Positions 1-6,984 of a DNA stretch of 37,089 nt are shown piece after piece. Positions within the stretch are counted from its first letter, which is position 1, and each line of letters opens with the position of its first letter. The stretch comes from Methanobacteriota archaeon (GTDB taxonomy: Archaea; JAADCQ01; Methanopyri; Methanopyrales; Methanopyraceae), in assembly GCA_027064305.1 (NCBI GenBank), contig JAMOPY010000017.1:1-37089 (forward strand). The letters are read 5' to 3'. The translations under genes were made by a program, and so were the position numbers. The notes beneath the pieces are model-generated. The model did not search any database and had not been told where the DNA came from. It was given only the letters and a program-made list of their open reading frames with translations.

Positions 1-93
1 TGGTGGGGCCGCCCGGATTTGAACCGGGGTCCCGCGGCCTCTGGGCGGCCGCTCCCCAGCCGCGGAGGATAGACCAGGCTACCCCACGGCCCC
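1..93 (-). tRNA. tRNA-Pro (GGG), with a small intron in the anticodon loop
   Basis: On the minus strand the acceptor halves GGGGCCG and CGGCCCC pair, followed by the discriminator A and an encoded CCA. The T arm is CCCGG-TTCAAAT-CCGGG. The D arm reads GGGT...TCCT. An anticodon loop starting C-T-GGG-G gives proline GGG. The gene is about 15 bases too long, and the excess lies after position 37. There CCGCGGC pairs with GCCGCGG, TGGG pairs with CCCA, and each side has a GAG bulge: a bulge-helix-bulge archaeal splicing motif. Exact splice points are uncertain (intron 13-15 nt). Position 8 is T, so this gene would not need the C8-to-U8 editing known for most M. kandleri tRNAs. Confidence 0.85.
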
Positions 94-120
94 GACGCCG
101 TGCCCGGGCCGGCTCAGGAT

Positions 121-129
121 GTTAATAAC
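121..129 (-). promoter_or_regulatory. TATA-like box of the tRNA-Pro gene
   Basis: GTTATTAAC on the minus strand is the only AT-rich patch upstream of the tRNA, centred about 32 nt from its 5' end. It abuts the rpoN stop codon, so the tRNA probably has its own promoter rather than depending on the ribosomal operon upstream. Confidence 0.55.
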
Positions 130-130
130 C

Positions 131-349
131 TTAACGGGACAGGCCGAGGCGCGGGGGCGTGTACGGGAGCGACTCCTTGAGCAGGTCCACGTGCGATAGG
201 AACATCCGGCGGCAGCAGTACCGGTGGATCCCCAGCTCGTCCAGGGCTTCCTTGGGGCTCTTGCCCTCCTCCTCGACCAGCTCGACGTACTTCTCCCACA
301 GGTGGGCGATCGGCCGCCCGCAGGTGAAGCACCGGATCGGGATGATCAT
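131..349 (-). CDS. rpoN: DNA-directed RNA polymerase subunit N (Rpo10)
   Basis: This 72-residue protein is the small zinc-binding assembly subunit of archaeal RNA polymerase, equivalent to eukaryotic Rpb10. It begins MIIPIRCFTCGRPI and carries the family's CFTCG motif near residue 7 and the Cys-Cys pair in RYCCRRM, which together bind one zinc. Length is normal for the family. The ATG at 349 was chosen because the family starts exactly at MIIPIRC; the open frame upstream lies inside the S9 gene. It is the last gene of the S13-S4-S11-RpoD-L18e-L13-S9-RpoN operon, 13 nt after S9. RpoK, S2 and enolase, which often follow in other euryarchaea, are absent here; a tRNA comes next. Confidence 0.96.
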   Translation of the reverse strand: MIIPIRCFTCGRPIAHLWEKYVELVEEEGKSPKEALDELGIHRYCCRRMFLSHVDLLKESLPYTPPRLGLSR

Positions 350-362
350 GGGGGAGGGGCCC

Positions 363-767
363 CTAGCGGTAGCTCTTCTGGCGCCGGGCTCGGGCGCCTC
401 GGCCGCCGAACTTCTTCGGCTCCTTGCGCCTCGGGTCACCCTTCAGCATGTGCCGATCGTAGGCCAGGTAGGCGTCCCGGAGGTCGGGGTCCCCCGTCCA
501 CTCCACGAGTCCGCGGGCGATCGCGATCCGGGCGGCCTCGGCCTGGCTCATCCACCCGCCACCCTGGACCTTCACGTCGATGTCCACCTGGCTGACGACG
601 TCCTCTCCGGCGATGATCAGCGGTTCCATGATCTTCATCCGGGCCATCTCCGGCTCGATGATGTTCACGGGTCGGTTGTTGACGCGAACGCGGCCCTCGC
701 CCTCTCGGATCACGGCCCGGGCGATCGCGGTCTTCCGCTTCCCGGTGGTCTGAACGATCCGGGTCAC
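363..767 (-). CDS. rps9: 30S ribosomal protein S9 (uS9)
   Basis: This 134-residue protein belongs to the small ribosomal subunit head. It starts [18 protein letters not shown], the conserved S9 N-terminus, and ends in the basic tail [10 protein letters not shown], which reaches towards the P-site tRNA in known ribosomes. The start is GTG, and its GTGA overlaps the stop codon of L13, showing translational coupling. Gene order L13-S9-RpoN is standard in archaea. Confidence 0.97.
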   Translation of the reverse strand: MTRIVQTTGKRKTAIARAVIREGEGRVRVNNRPVNIIEPEMARMKIMEPLIIAGEDVVSQVDIDVKVQGGGWMSQAEAARIAIARGLVEWTGDPDLRDAYLAYDRHMLKGDPRRKEPKKFGGRGARARRQKSYR

Positions 768-1249
768 CGCTCAAGCGCCCCCTCGGGGGGTTGGTATCCG
801 AGCTCTCGGGAGAGTTCCTCGAGCGTGACGTACCAGAGGCGGCTCAGCCGGCTCATGTCCGCCTCGGCCACGCGCTCGGGCTCCACGTCGGCCTCCTCCA
901 CCCACCGGGGCGTGCCGATGTAGGCGCGCAGGCGGCGGAAGGCGTTGCGGCCCCGGGACGTCTTCCAGGGGAGCATGCCGCGCACGACGCGCCGGAAGAT
1001 GAGGTCGGGCCGGCGCGGGTAGAACGGGCCCTTCTTCGGGTCGCCGCGCTGGATCTTCTGCAGCCACTCCTCCTTGATCCGGCGCTTGTCCCCGGTGATG
1101 ATGGCCTTCTCGGTGTTGATCACGGCGATCCGCTCGCCCTTGAGCAGCCGCTTGGCCACGACGCTCGCGAGGCGGCCGAGGATGGCGTTCTCGGCGTCGA
1201 TGATCGTCCACTCCTCCGGGTCGACCGGCTTGGCGTGCGCGTACTCCAA
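764..1249 (-). CDS. rpl13: 50S ribosomal protein L13 (uL13)
   Basis: This 161-residue large-subunit protein shows the L13 signature [19 protein letters not shown] near residues 19-37 and the conserved block [27 protein letters not shown] core (residues about 92-114). The reading frame begins with TTG, 13 nt after the L18e stop; no ATG or GTG fits better. The C-terminal extension after the core is rich in Glu and Arg. It overlaps S9 by 4 nt. Confidence 0.96.
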   Translation of the reverse strand: MEYAHAKPVDPEEWTIIDAENAILGRLASVVAKRLLKGERIAVINTEKAIITGDKRRIKEEWLQKIQRGDPKKGPFYPRRPDLIFRRVVRGMLPWKTSRGRNAFRRLRAYIGTPRWVEEADVEPERVAEADMSRLSRLWYVTLEELSRELGYQPPEGALER

Positions 1250-1262
1250 GGTCTCGGGCCCC

Positions 1263-1646
1263 CTACTCGATGATCCGCACGTGGGAGCCGCGCGGGTTCT
1301 CCTCCATCAGCTCGCGGATGGTCAGGCACTCGCCGCCGGCCGCCTCGATCTTCTTCCGGGCCATCCGGCTGAACCGCCACGCCGCGACGCGGAGGGGCTG
1401 GGTGAGGACGCCGTCCCCGAGGACCTTGCCCGGCACGAGGACGGTCTCGTTCTCCTGGATCACGCCCCGGCGGGCCAGTCCGTCGAGCTTGCCCACGTTG
1501 ACCTCGGCCCGCCGGCGTCGGGGTCGGGAGAGGCGTTCGGCCACGTCCCGCCAGATCGGGGCGTTGTGCTCCCGGGAGGCCTTCTTCAGGTCGCGGATGA
1601 GCTTCCTCAGCTCGATGTTCGTGGGTCCGGTGGGCGCCCAGGTCAT
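1263..1646 (-). CDS. rpl18e: 50S ribosomal protein L18e (eL18)
   Basis: This 127-residue protein is the archaeal/eukaryotic L18e. The N-terminal part has the family pattern TNIELRKLIRDLKKAS, followed by a basic RRRRAEVNVGKLD segment and the conserved VLVPGKVLGDG turn. The ATG start overlaps the rpoD stop (ATGA). It sits in its usual place between RpoD and L13. Confidence 0.96.
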   Translation of the reverse strand: MTWAPTGPTNIELRKLIRDLKKASREHNAPIWRDVAERLSRPRRRRAEVNVGKLDGLARRGVIQENETVLVPGKVLGDGVLTQPLRVAAWRFSRMARKKIEAAGGECLTIRELMEENPRGSHVRIIE

Positions 1647-2464
1647 GACTCCTCACCCACCTCGCGCTCGAGGTTCTCCCTCAGCGACTTGAGCTTGTGC
1701 TCGAGCGCGTCGAACGCGCGCTCGAACACCTCCTTAAGGGGCATGGACCCGTCCGTCTCCACGTTGAACACGAACGCGTCGTCCCGGAGCCGGAGCTTGA
1801 TCGCGCCGTTCGTCGCGCGCTCGTACTCCTTGTACATACGGCACTCGGGGAGCCGGTCCTCGTCGAGGTGCACGATCTCGCCGTCCTTCACCTTGAGGAT
1901 GCCCTGGGGACACTCGTACGTGATCTTCTCCTCCTTGAGCCGCTCCTCGTCGATCTCCAGCTCGGGCAGGCCCTTGTACCCGACCGCGCTGACCGGCTTC
2001 CACTTGGCGTGCTCGAGGCCCAGGCCGGGGACGGCGATGGCCTCGAGTCGGAGCCGCTGCTCCTCACCCACCTCGGTAATGAGCGTGTCGGGGAAGGCGG
2101 GCTCGACGCCCGGGTGGTCGAACTCGAGGTCCTTGGCGTAGACCTTCTTGGGCCCCTCCACCTCGAGCTCGGCGCGCACCTGGCACTTCTCGCAGCCCTT
2201 GCCGCCGCAGTCGCAGAGGTCGGGAAGCTCGAACTGGTCGATGTCGTCGACCTTGAGCGGGATGAGGCCGAGGCGGTGGGCGAGCATCTCGTCGTACATC
2301 GGCGTGTCGTTCTCGTAGATGATGACCTCCTCGATGCGCAGCGTGGGGACGAGGGTGTAAAGGGCGCGGCGGATGGTGTTGACGAGCTCCGGGCTGGTGT
2401 CCTCGACGATGAAGGTGGCGCGCTCGACGTCCAGCCGCTCGTAGTCGTAGAGTCGGACGCGCAA
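1643..2464 (-). CDS. rpoD: DNA-directed RNA polymerase subunit D (Rpo3)
   Basis: This 273-residue protein is the archaeal counterpart of Rpb3 and the bacterial alpha N-terminal domain; it dimerises with RpoL and nucleates polymerase assembly. The alpha-like motif SPELVNTIRRAL is at residues 24-35 and MLAHRLGLIPL at 60-70. Four cysteines, Cys84, 86, 91 and 94 (C-x-C-x4-C-x2-C), form a hook common in euryarchaeal RpoD. In the ferredoxin-like insert only Cys185 and Cys208 remain, so the Fe-S cluster seen in Sulfolobus RpoD is probably absent. The start is TTG, 5 nt after the S11 stop. Note that the symbol rpoD here is not a sigma factor. Confidence 0.96.
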   Translation of the reverse strand: MRVRLYDYERLDVERATFIVEDTSPELVNTIRRALYTLVPTLRIEEVIIYENDTPMYDEMLAHRLGLIPLKVDDIDQFELPDLCDCGGKGCEKCQVRAELEVEGPKKVYAKDLEFDHPGVEPAFPDTLITEVGEEQRLRLEAIAVPGLGLEHAKWKPVSAVGYKGLPELEIDEERLKEEKITYECPQGILKVKDGEIVHLDEDRLPECRMYKEYERATNGAIKLRLRDDAFVFNVETDGSMPLKEVFERAFDALEHKLKSLRENLEREVGEES

Positions 2465-2469
2465 GGGGC

Positions 2470-2892
2470 TCAGACCCTGCGTCCTCTCTTGCCGCCCGGC
2501 CGCCGGGTGCCGTCGTGCGGGATCGGGGTCACGTCCTCGATCCGACCGATCTTCAGCCCGGCCCGCGCGAGGGCTCGGATCGCCGCCTGGGCGCCCGGTC
2601 CCGGCGTCTTAGGCCCGTGACCGCCGGGGGCGCGCACCTTGACGTGGACGGCGGTGATGCCCTTCTCCTTGGCCTCCTCGGCGGCCCTGCGGGCCGCCTT
2701 CATCGCGGCGTAGGGCGAGCTCTCCTCGCGGTCCGCGTCCACCACCATGCCACCGGAGCAGCGGGCGAAGGTCTCGGCGCCGGTCAGGTCGGTGATCGTG
2801 ATGATCGTGTTGTTGAACGAGGCGTAGATGTGCGCGACTCCCCAGCGCTCCTTCTTTTTCTTGCCCTTCTTCTCGCCACCCTCCTCCGCCAT
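2470..2892 (-). CDS. rps11: 30S ribosomal protein S11 (uS11)
   Basis: This protein of about 140 residues forms part of the 30S platform. It has a short lysine-rich N-terminus, then [19 protein letters not shown], and ends with the highly conserved [20 protein letters not shown]. The ATG at 2892 is preferred over an in-frame GTG at 2901, because GGTGATC lies just upstream of the ATG and complements the archaeal 16S rRNA 3' end. S4 lies upstream and RpoD follows 5 nt later. Confidence 0.96.
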   Translation of the reverse strand: MAEEGGEKKGKKKKERWGVAHIYASFNNTIITITDLTGAETFARCSGGMVVDADREESSPYAAMKAARRAAEEAKEKGITAVHVKVRAPGGHGPKTPGPGAQAAIRALARAGLKIGRIEDVTPIPHDGTRRPGGKRGRRV

Positions 2893-2914
2893 CGCGATCA
2901 CCCCGGGGCGCTAC

Positions 2915-3478
2915 CTACTCGGAGGATTCGGCCGTTTCCTCGGGCGCCTCGCCCTCGATCTGGGCCCGGAGCGGGTGATCCTCGTCCCGGAGCGGGGAGT
3001 ACGGTGAGTACTGCACCTGGTCCTCCTCCTCTCGGGTCACGAGGTAGCTGGGCACGGTCACGATCCGGTCGCCGATGGCGATGTGCCGGTGCACGATGAG
3101 CTGCCGGGCCTGCAGGGGGGTCTTGGCGAGGCCCTTGCGGTAGACGATCGTCTGCAGCCGGCGCTCGAGGACGTCCTCGACGCTGAGCCGCAGGACGTCG
3201 TCCAGGGTGGCCTCCTCGGGCGGCTTGTCCAGGATGCCGAGCTCGTACAGCTTGCGGAACAGGGCCTCACGCTCCCGCTGGGCCTCCGGTCCGGTGGCGG
3301 CCATCAGCCGCTTGGCGCGGTCGCGCCACCGCTTGAGCTGCGTCTGGTGCTTCCAGAGCTCCCGCTTCCGGCGCAGCCCGTACTTGCGCATGAGCTTCTT
3401 CTCGTACTCCAGGCGCTCCTTCTCCCATGGGTGCCGGGGCGTCTCGTACTTCTTCCTCGGCTTCTTGGGGTCGCCCAT
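2915..3478 (-). CDS. rps4: 30S ribosomal protein S4 (uS4)
   Basis: This 187-residue 16S rRNA-binding assembly protein starts [20 protein letters not shown], typical of archaeal S4. Residues about 113-157 form the S4 RNA-binding domain, with [20 protein letters not shown] visible. The C-terminus is acidic (ends AEESS-like residues), as in other Methanopyrus ribosomal proteins. The start is ATG. The order S13-S4-S11 is the archaeal standard. Confidence 0.96.
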   Translation of the reverse strand: MGDPKKPRKKYETPRHPWEKERLEYEKKLMRKYGLRRKRELWKHQTQLKRWRDRAKRLMAATGPEAQREREALFRKLYELGILDKPPEEATLDDVLRLSVEDVLERRLQTIVYRKGLAKTPLQARQLIVHRHIAIGDRIVTVPSYLVTREEEDQVQYSPYSPLRDEDHPLRAQIEGEAPEETAESSE

Positions 3479-3500
3479 GGGGACGAACCCCCGGCCGGGG

Positions 3501-3959
3501 CTACTGCTGCTTCTTCTTCACACCCACGGTCTTGCCGCGGCGGAAGGAGGACTTGGTGCGCTGGCCGCGGACGGGCAGGCCGAGCTCGTGCCGGATCCCG
3601 CGGTAGGCGCGGATCTTCTTCAGGCGGTCGATGTCCTGCTTGACGGTCATCTCCAGCTCGGCGCCGACGAGGTGCTTGTCCTCGCCCGTCTCGTAGTCCT
3701 TCTGCCGGTTGTACATCCAGGAGGGGATGTTGGACTCGCCCTTGGACAGTCTCTCGATCTCCTCCTCGATGCGCTGGATCTCCTCGTCGGACAGCTCGCC
3801 CAGGAGCCGGTCCTCGTCGATTCCCAGCTCCCGGCAGATCGCGTACGCCATCCGGATGCCGATGCCCTTGATACCGGTGAGCGCGTACGGGACCTTCTTG
3901 TGCCCGTCCAGGTCGACGTCCGCGATTCGAACGATGGGTTTGATGTCCTCCTCCGCCAA
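3501..3959 (-). CDS. rps13: 30S ribosomal protein S13 (uS13)
   Basis: This 152-residue protein of the 30S head contacts tRNA and the large subunit. It shows the helix-two-turn-helix [20 protein letters not shown] and the C-terminal [19 protein letters not shown]. The start is TTG; GGAG is directly adjacent, too close for an ordinary ribosome binding site, and the TATA-like box 37 nt upstream implies a very short leader. It is the first gene of the eight-gene operon ending at RpoN. Confidence 0.96.
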   Translation of the reverse strand: MAEEDIKPIVRIADVDLDGHKKVPYALTGIKGIGIRMAYAICRELGIDEDRLLGELSDEEIQRIEEEIERLSKGESNIPSWMYNRQKDYETGEDKHLVGAELEMTVKQDIDRLKKIRAYRGIRHELGLPVRGQRTKSSFRRGKTVGVKKKQQ

Positions 3960-3990
3960 CTCCGGGCCCCCCGGCCGCCGGATTCGGTGC

Positions 3991-4001
3991 TCTTAAAAAA
4001 G
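3991..4001 (-). promoter_or_regulatory. TATA-like box of the S13-RpoN operon
   Basis: The minus strand reads CTTTTTTAAGA in an otherwise GC-rich gap, centred about 37 nt upstream of the TTG start of S13. Transcription would start about 10 nt before the coding region. Confidence 0.65.
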
Positions 4002-4052
4002 TCGCGGAGGTCGGGTAAACCCCGTCCTCCTCATCGAGGGCTCGGCCGACCC

Positions 4053-4652
4053 CTAACTCCTCATCTCCGTCTCGTCCCGGAACCAGTCCAGGAACGCGAG
4101 CAGGCGCCGGGCGCGGGCCCGGGCCAGCCTGCGGGCCGTCTCCGTGTGCATGAGCCGGGGCAACCTCAGCAGCTTCTCGTGGAAGTGTTGGATGCCGTCC
4201 TCGAGGCTGGTGCCGCGCTCGCCCACGACGCAGAAGCACCGGGCGATGCCCACCGCGCCCATCGCGTCCAGGTTGTCCGCATCCTGCAGGATCCTGGCCT
4301 CCAGGGTCCTCGGCTCCGGGCCCGTGGAGTACCGGTGCGCCTCGATGGCGTGCACGACGTCGTCCAGCTTGTCCCTGGGGAAGCCCAGGGAGGGCAGCAC
4401 CCGGGCGGCGATCCGGGCGCTGACGCGCGCGTGGTCGCGGCCCGTGCGCTCCTCCTCGGGCCGGCCCACGTCGTGCAGCCAGGCGGCGGCGAGAAGGACC
4501 TCCAGGTCCGCCCCCTCGCGCCGCCCGATGAACTCGCAGAGGGAGACGACGCGGCGGACGTGATCGTACCCGTGGGACGGCGGCACGTCGGGGCCCCGGA
4601 GCCGGCGGCGAACGAACGCGGCCAGGTCCCTCTCCCAGGGGAACGAGCTCAC
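4053..4652 (-). CDS. HD-domain phosphohydrolase
   Basis: This 199-residue soluble protein has the HD superfamily metal ligands: His27 in SHGYDH, His60-Asp61 in WLHDVGRP, and a later Asp in LQDADNLDAMGAVG. The layout resembles the YedJ-type HD proteins, metal-dependent phosphohydrolases whose substrate cannot be read from sequence. The start is GTG, with GTGA overlapping the stop of the metallophosphoesterase upstream, so the two are probably co-translated. It is the last gene of the operon starting at 6148. A nucleotide or cyclic-nucleotide substrate is a guess only. Confidence 0.85.
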   Translation of the reverse strand: MSSFPWERDLAAFVRRRLRGPDVPPSHGYDHVRRVVSLCEFIGRREGADLEVLLAAAWLHDVGRPEEERTGRDHARVSARIAARVLPSLGFPRDKLDDVVHAIEAHRYSTGPEPRTLEARILQDADNLDAMGAVGIARCFCVVGERGTSLEDGIQHFHEKLLRLPRLMHTETARRLARARARRLLAFLDWFRDETEMRS

Positions 4653-5269
4653 AGCTCCAGGACCACCGCCCCGCCGGGGCCCGGGTTCACGATCCGGGTG
4701 TCGCCGAGCTCATCCTCGCCCGCCGCCTCGTGGATGTGGGCGCAGATGTGCAGCTCCGGCCGGTACTCCTCCACGATCCTCCGGACCGCCTCGCTGCCCA
4801 CGTGCTCACCGGACTCGACCCGGTCCACCTTCGTGTCCTTCGGCGGGGCGTGGGTCAGGAGGATGATCGGCTCGCTGGCCCGGTCCATCAGCTCCCGGAG
4901 CCGGGACTCCAGGACCCGCTCCTCGAACTCCAGCGGCGTGTCGAACGGGGTCGGGTTGGAGCCGCCCATCCCCACCACGTCGTAGTCCCCGAGGCGCTTG
5001 CGCTTGAGGTGAACGGACACGCCCCGGGTGTCCAACACGCGGACGACCTCGTGCGTGTCGCAGTTCCCGGGCACGGCCATGATCTCCTGACCGTGCTCCT
5101 CCAGGACGTCGACGATCTCCTCGGCCACGTGCGCGGGGTCGTCCAGGTTGAAGTCCGAGACGTCGCCCGCAACGAAGATCACGTCCGCGTCCTCGTCCGC
5201 GGCCTTCTCGGCGACCTTCTCGGCCTTCTCCACGTCCCCGTGAAAGTCCGCGGTCGCGATCCCGATCAC
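4649..5269 (-). CDS. Calcineurin-like metallophosphoesterase
   Basis: This protein of about 206 residues has the phosphoesterase motif series: TADFHGD near the N-terminus, AGDVSD, PGNCDT, LLTHAPP and the C-terminal CAHIHE followed by VNPGP. It resembles the COG2129-type archaeal phosphoesterases. The usual Gly of GHxH is Ala here. The GTG at 5269 was chosen because GGTGATC lies just upstream, the fold begins there, and the frame further upstream runs through the preceding gene. Its stop overlaps the GTG start of the HD protein; substrate unknown. Confidence 0.85.
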   Translation of the reverse strand: MIGIATADFHGDVEKAEKVAEKAADEDADVIFVAGDVSDFNLDDPAHVAEEIVDVLEEHGQEIMAVPGNCDTHEVVRVLDTRGVSVHLKRKRLGDYDVVGMGGSNPTPFDTPLEFEERVLESRLRELMDRASEPIILLTHAPPKDTKVDRVESGEHVGSEAVRRIVEEYRPELHICAHIHEAAGEDELGDTRIVNPGPGGAVVLEL

Positions 5270-5303
5270 GCGATCACCACCCCGGGCGGCCGTGGGCGGT
5301 CGG

Positions 5304-5876
5304 TCAGGACTTATTGGTTTTGTCAGGCGCGCCCCGGCGCTCCAGCAGCCTCCTCCAGGACTCCGGAAGGTGCCGGATCGACCGCAGCGCCCGCTTGACG
5401 GCCTCCCGGTCCCCGAACACCTCGATCCTGGTCCACTCGTCCGCGTACGTGATGATGGCACCCGACTCCTCGCACACGTCCTGCAGCCGCTCCACCTCCA
5501 CCGGCTCCGGGAGCTCAACCCGGGCGAACCCGTCCCCGGCCCTCGGCACGGGCCGGTGGGGCGTGGGGATGAACCGGGACCGGGCCGCCTCCTCCCGGAA
5601 CCGGGCGGCCAGCTCGTCAACGCGCTCGGTCCACGAGGTGAGCCGCTCCAGCAGGTCCTCGTGCTCCCGGCAGAGCTCGGCCAGGCGGCGCTGGGCCCGG
5701 TCCAGGTACTTGTGCGCCTTGGCCAGGGTCTTGGGCCCGGTGTGGGGGTCGAACTCGTGATGGTGAATGATCACCCGGGCGATCTTCAGGTTCTCGATCA
5801 CCTCGGTCGGGACGTCGACGCCGCGGGACCGCAGCTCGCTGACCACCTCGTGGAGGGCGACCCACTGGGCCTTCAG
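5304..5876 (-). CDS. Conserved methanogen protein (DUF2096-like), probable CTG start
   Basis: This is a soluble protein of about 190 residues without recognisable catalytic motifs. Its N-terminal helical half (QWVALHEVVSELRSRG, then an ARVIIHHHEFDPHTG stretch) resembles the DUF2096 family of methanogens; the assignment is from memory. A helical middle segment of about 60 residues looks coiled. The first ATG/GTG/TTG in frame is GTG at 5846, which has no ribosome binding site and would remove the conserved N-terminal helix. A CTG at 5876 overlaps the previous stop (CTGA, like the usual ATGA) and has GGGAG 8 nt upstream, so I place the start there. Function unknown. Confidence 0.75.
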   Translation of the reverse strand: MKAQWVALHEVVSELRSRGVDVPTEVIENLKIARVIIHHHEFDPHTGPKTLAKAHKYLDRAQRRLAELCREHEDLLERLTSWTERVDELAARFREEAARSRFIPTPHRPVPRAGDGFARVELPEPVEVERLQDVCEESGAIITYADEWTRIEVFGDREAVKRALRSIRHLPESWRRLLERRGAPDKTNKS

Positions 5877-6148
5877 CGGCTCAGCTCCCTCGCGATCCTC
5901 TCCCGCGAGTCCCGTGATAGTCGGGCCCCCAGGTCCTTCTTCAGCAGCCGCTCCACGTCCTCCGGGGAGTCCACCTCCTCCTCGAAGATGACGTAGTAAC
6001 TGGAGGTTCCCTCCACGTTGAACAGGAAGAGGTGGGGGTCCCGGTCCAGGTCGACGTCGGCCAGGGCGGCCTTGAGCCGGGCGAAGTCCTTCAGGTCGTC
6101 GCTCAGCTCGGAGTAGCGCGAGCGTCCGAGGTACTTGGCCACGAACAC
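5873..6148 (-). CDS. Conserved methanogen protein (DUF749-like)
   Basis: This 91-residue protein starts MFVAKYLGRSRYSEL and contains LFLFNVEGTSSYYVIF, a pattern I associate with the small methanogen family DUF749. No transmembrane segment or metal-binding motif is visible, and the function is unknown. The start is GTG. It is the first gene of a four-gene operon (this gene, DUF2096-like protein, phosphoesterase, HD protein) and has a TATA-like box 37 nt upstream. Confidence 0.75.
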   Translation of the reverse strand: MFVAKYLGRSRYSELSDDLKDFARLKAALADVDLDRDPHLFLFNVEGTSSYYVIFEEEVDSPEDVERLLKKDLGARLSRDSRERIARELSR

Positions 6149-6181
6149 GGGACGATGGCCCCGTCGGGCCCGGACGCCGAG

Positions 6182-6190
6182 CGCTTAAGT
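6182..6190 (-). promoter_or_regulatory. TATA-like box of the 6148-4053 operon
   Basis: ACTTAAGC on the minus strand lies 37 nt upstream of the GTG at 6148, the same spacing as at S13. The core CTTAAG is palindromic, so it could in principle also serve the plus-strand gene at 6275, but that would be about 90 nt away. Confidence 0.5.
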
Positions 6191-6274
6191 CGGGCTCGGT
6201 TCGGCGACGGCCGTTGTCATCATCCTGGGAGCGGTCAGGATCCAGGCCCTCTCCACATCCGGGGGGAGCGCGGC

Positions 6275-6904
6275 GTGGCCTGGCCGCTGTCGCTGCTGGC
6301 GGCGGCGGTGCTGGGGACGGCCTACGGACCCATCTCGGTGCTGCTGGCGCTGTTCGGGGAGGTCGCGGTCGGCTCGGCGGCCGGAGGGCTGCCGAAGCCC
6401 GTCTCGGTCGCGGTCGTGGCGCCGGTGATCGAGGAGTTGTCCAAGGGGATGGGCTTCCTGGTCCTGCCGGGGCTCGTCGCGAGGGTACTGGAGGCGCTCC
6501 TGCGACCCGCGATCCGGAGGGGCGAGGACTCGTTCCTGGGCGGCGCGGCCCGGTTCGTGGTGGAGGCGGTGCGGGAGAGCGGTCGGGGCGTGTCGGGACC
6601 CCTCGTGCTGGGGGCGACGACGGCGCTCGTGTTCGGTACGATCGAGAACTTCTTCTACGCGGTGTGGAGCCTGAAGTTGGGGCCGCTGGCCCCGATCGTG
6701 GTCGGGGTGACCCGGACCTTCGTGTCGCTCCCGGTGCACGTGCTGGCGACGTCCTCCTTCGCCTTCCTGTACGGGCTGGTGTGGAGGGTGGTGGGAAGCA
6801 GGTGGGTGGGCGCGCTGTCGGGGTACGTTTCGGCCGTGCTGATCCACGCGGCGTTCAACTTCTCGATCCTGTACCTGAGGTACAAGGCGGTGCACGCGAG
6901 GTGA
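6275..6904 (+). CDS. PrsW-family intramembrane protease-like protein
   Basis: This 209-residue protein is strongly hydrophobic, with several predicted membrane helices. It carries the motifs of the PrsW/CPBP-related intramembrane metalloprotease group in order: VIEELSKG (Glu53, Glu54, Lys57), FGTIENFFYA (Glu124, Asn125), RTFVSLPVHVLAT (Arg147, His155) and LIHAAFNF near the end. In Bacillus, PrsW cleaves an anti-sigma factor; archaea have no sigma factors, so the substrate must differ. The GTG at 6275 was chosen because GGGGGGAG lies 6 nt upstream and hydrophobic sequence begins there. It stands alone between divergent and parallel neighbours. Confidence 0.8.
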   Translation: MAWPLSLLAAAVLGTAYGPISVLLALFGEVAVGSAAGGLPKPVSVAVVAPVIEELSKGMGFLVLPGLVARVLEALLRPAIRRGEDSFLGGAARFVVEAVRESGRGVSGPLVLGATTALVFGTIENFFYAVWSLKLGPLAPIVVGVTRTFVSLPVHVLATSSFAFLYGLVWRVVGSRWVGALSGYVSAVLIHAAFNFSILYLRYKAVHAR

Positions 6905-6911
6905 CGGTCGG

Positions 6912-6919
6912 CACTTAAA
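6912..6919 (+). promoter_or_regulatory. TATA-like box upstream of the UbiX-family gene
   Basis: CACTTAAAG in the gap after 6904 is the only AT-rich element before the TTG at 6985. The distance of about 70 nt is longer than at the other promoters of this window, implying a leader of about 45 nt. Confidence 0.4.
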
Positions 6920-6984
6920 GGACTCGTCATCGCGGGCCTCGGTCCGCCCATCACTCCTCATCCTCGCCGCCGGGGAGGCCGGGC

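Noticed and set aside
1..93. Reading the tRNA as a long-variable-arm Ser/Leu tRNA
   Set aside because: This gives anticodon-stem mismatches and no T33. The acceptor and D-arm pattern and the bulge-helix-bulge fit intron-containing tRNA-Pro better.
5285..5325. AT-richer stretch GACTTATTGGTTTTG-type as a promoter for the phosphoesterase
   Set aside because: On the minus strand it lies mostly within the last codons of the upstream gene and reads as Lys/Asn/Thr codons; genes are only 34 nt apart and probably co-transcribed.
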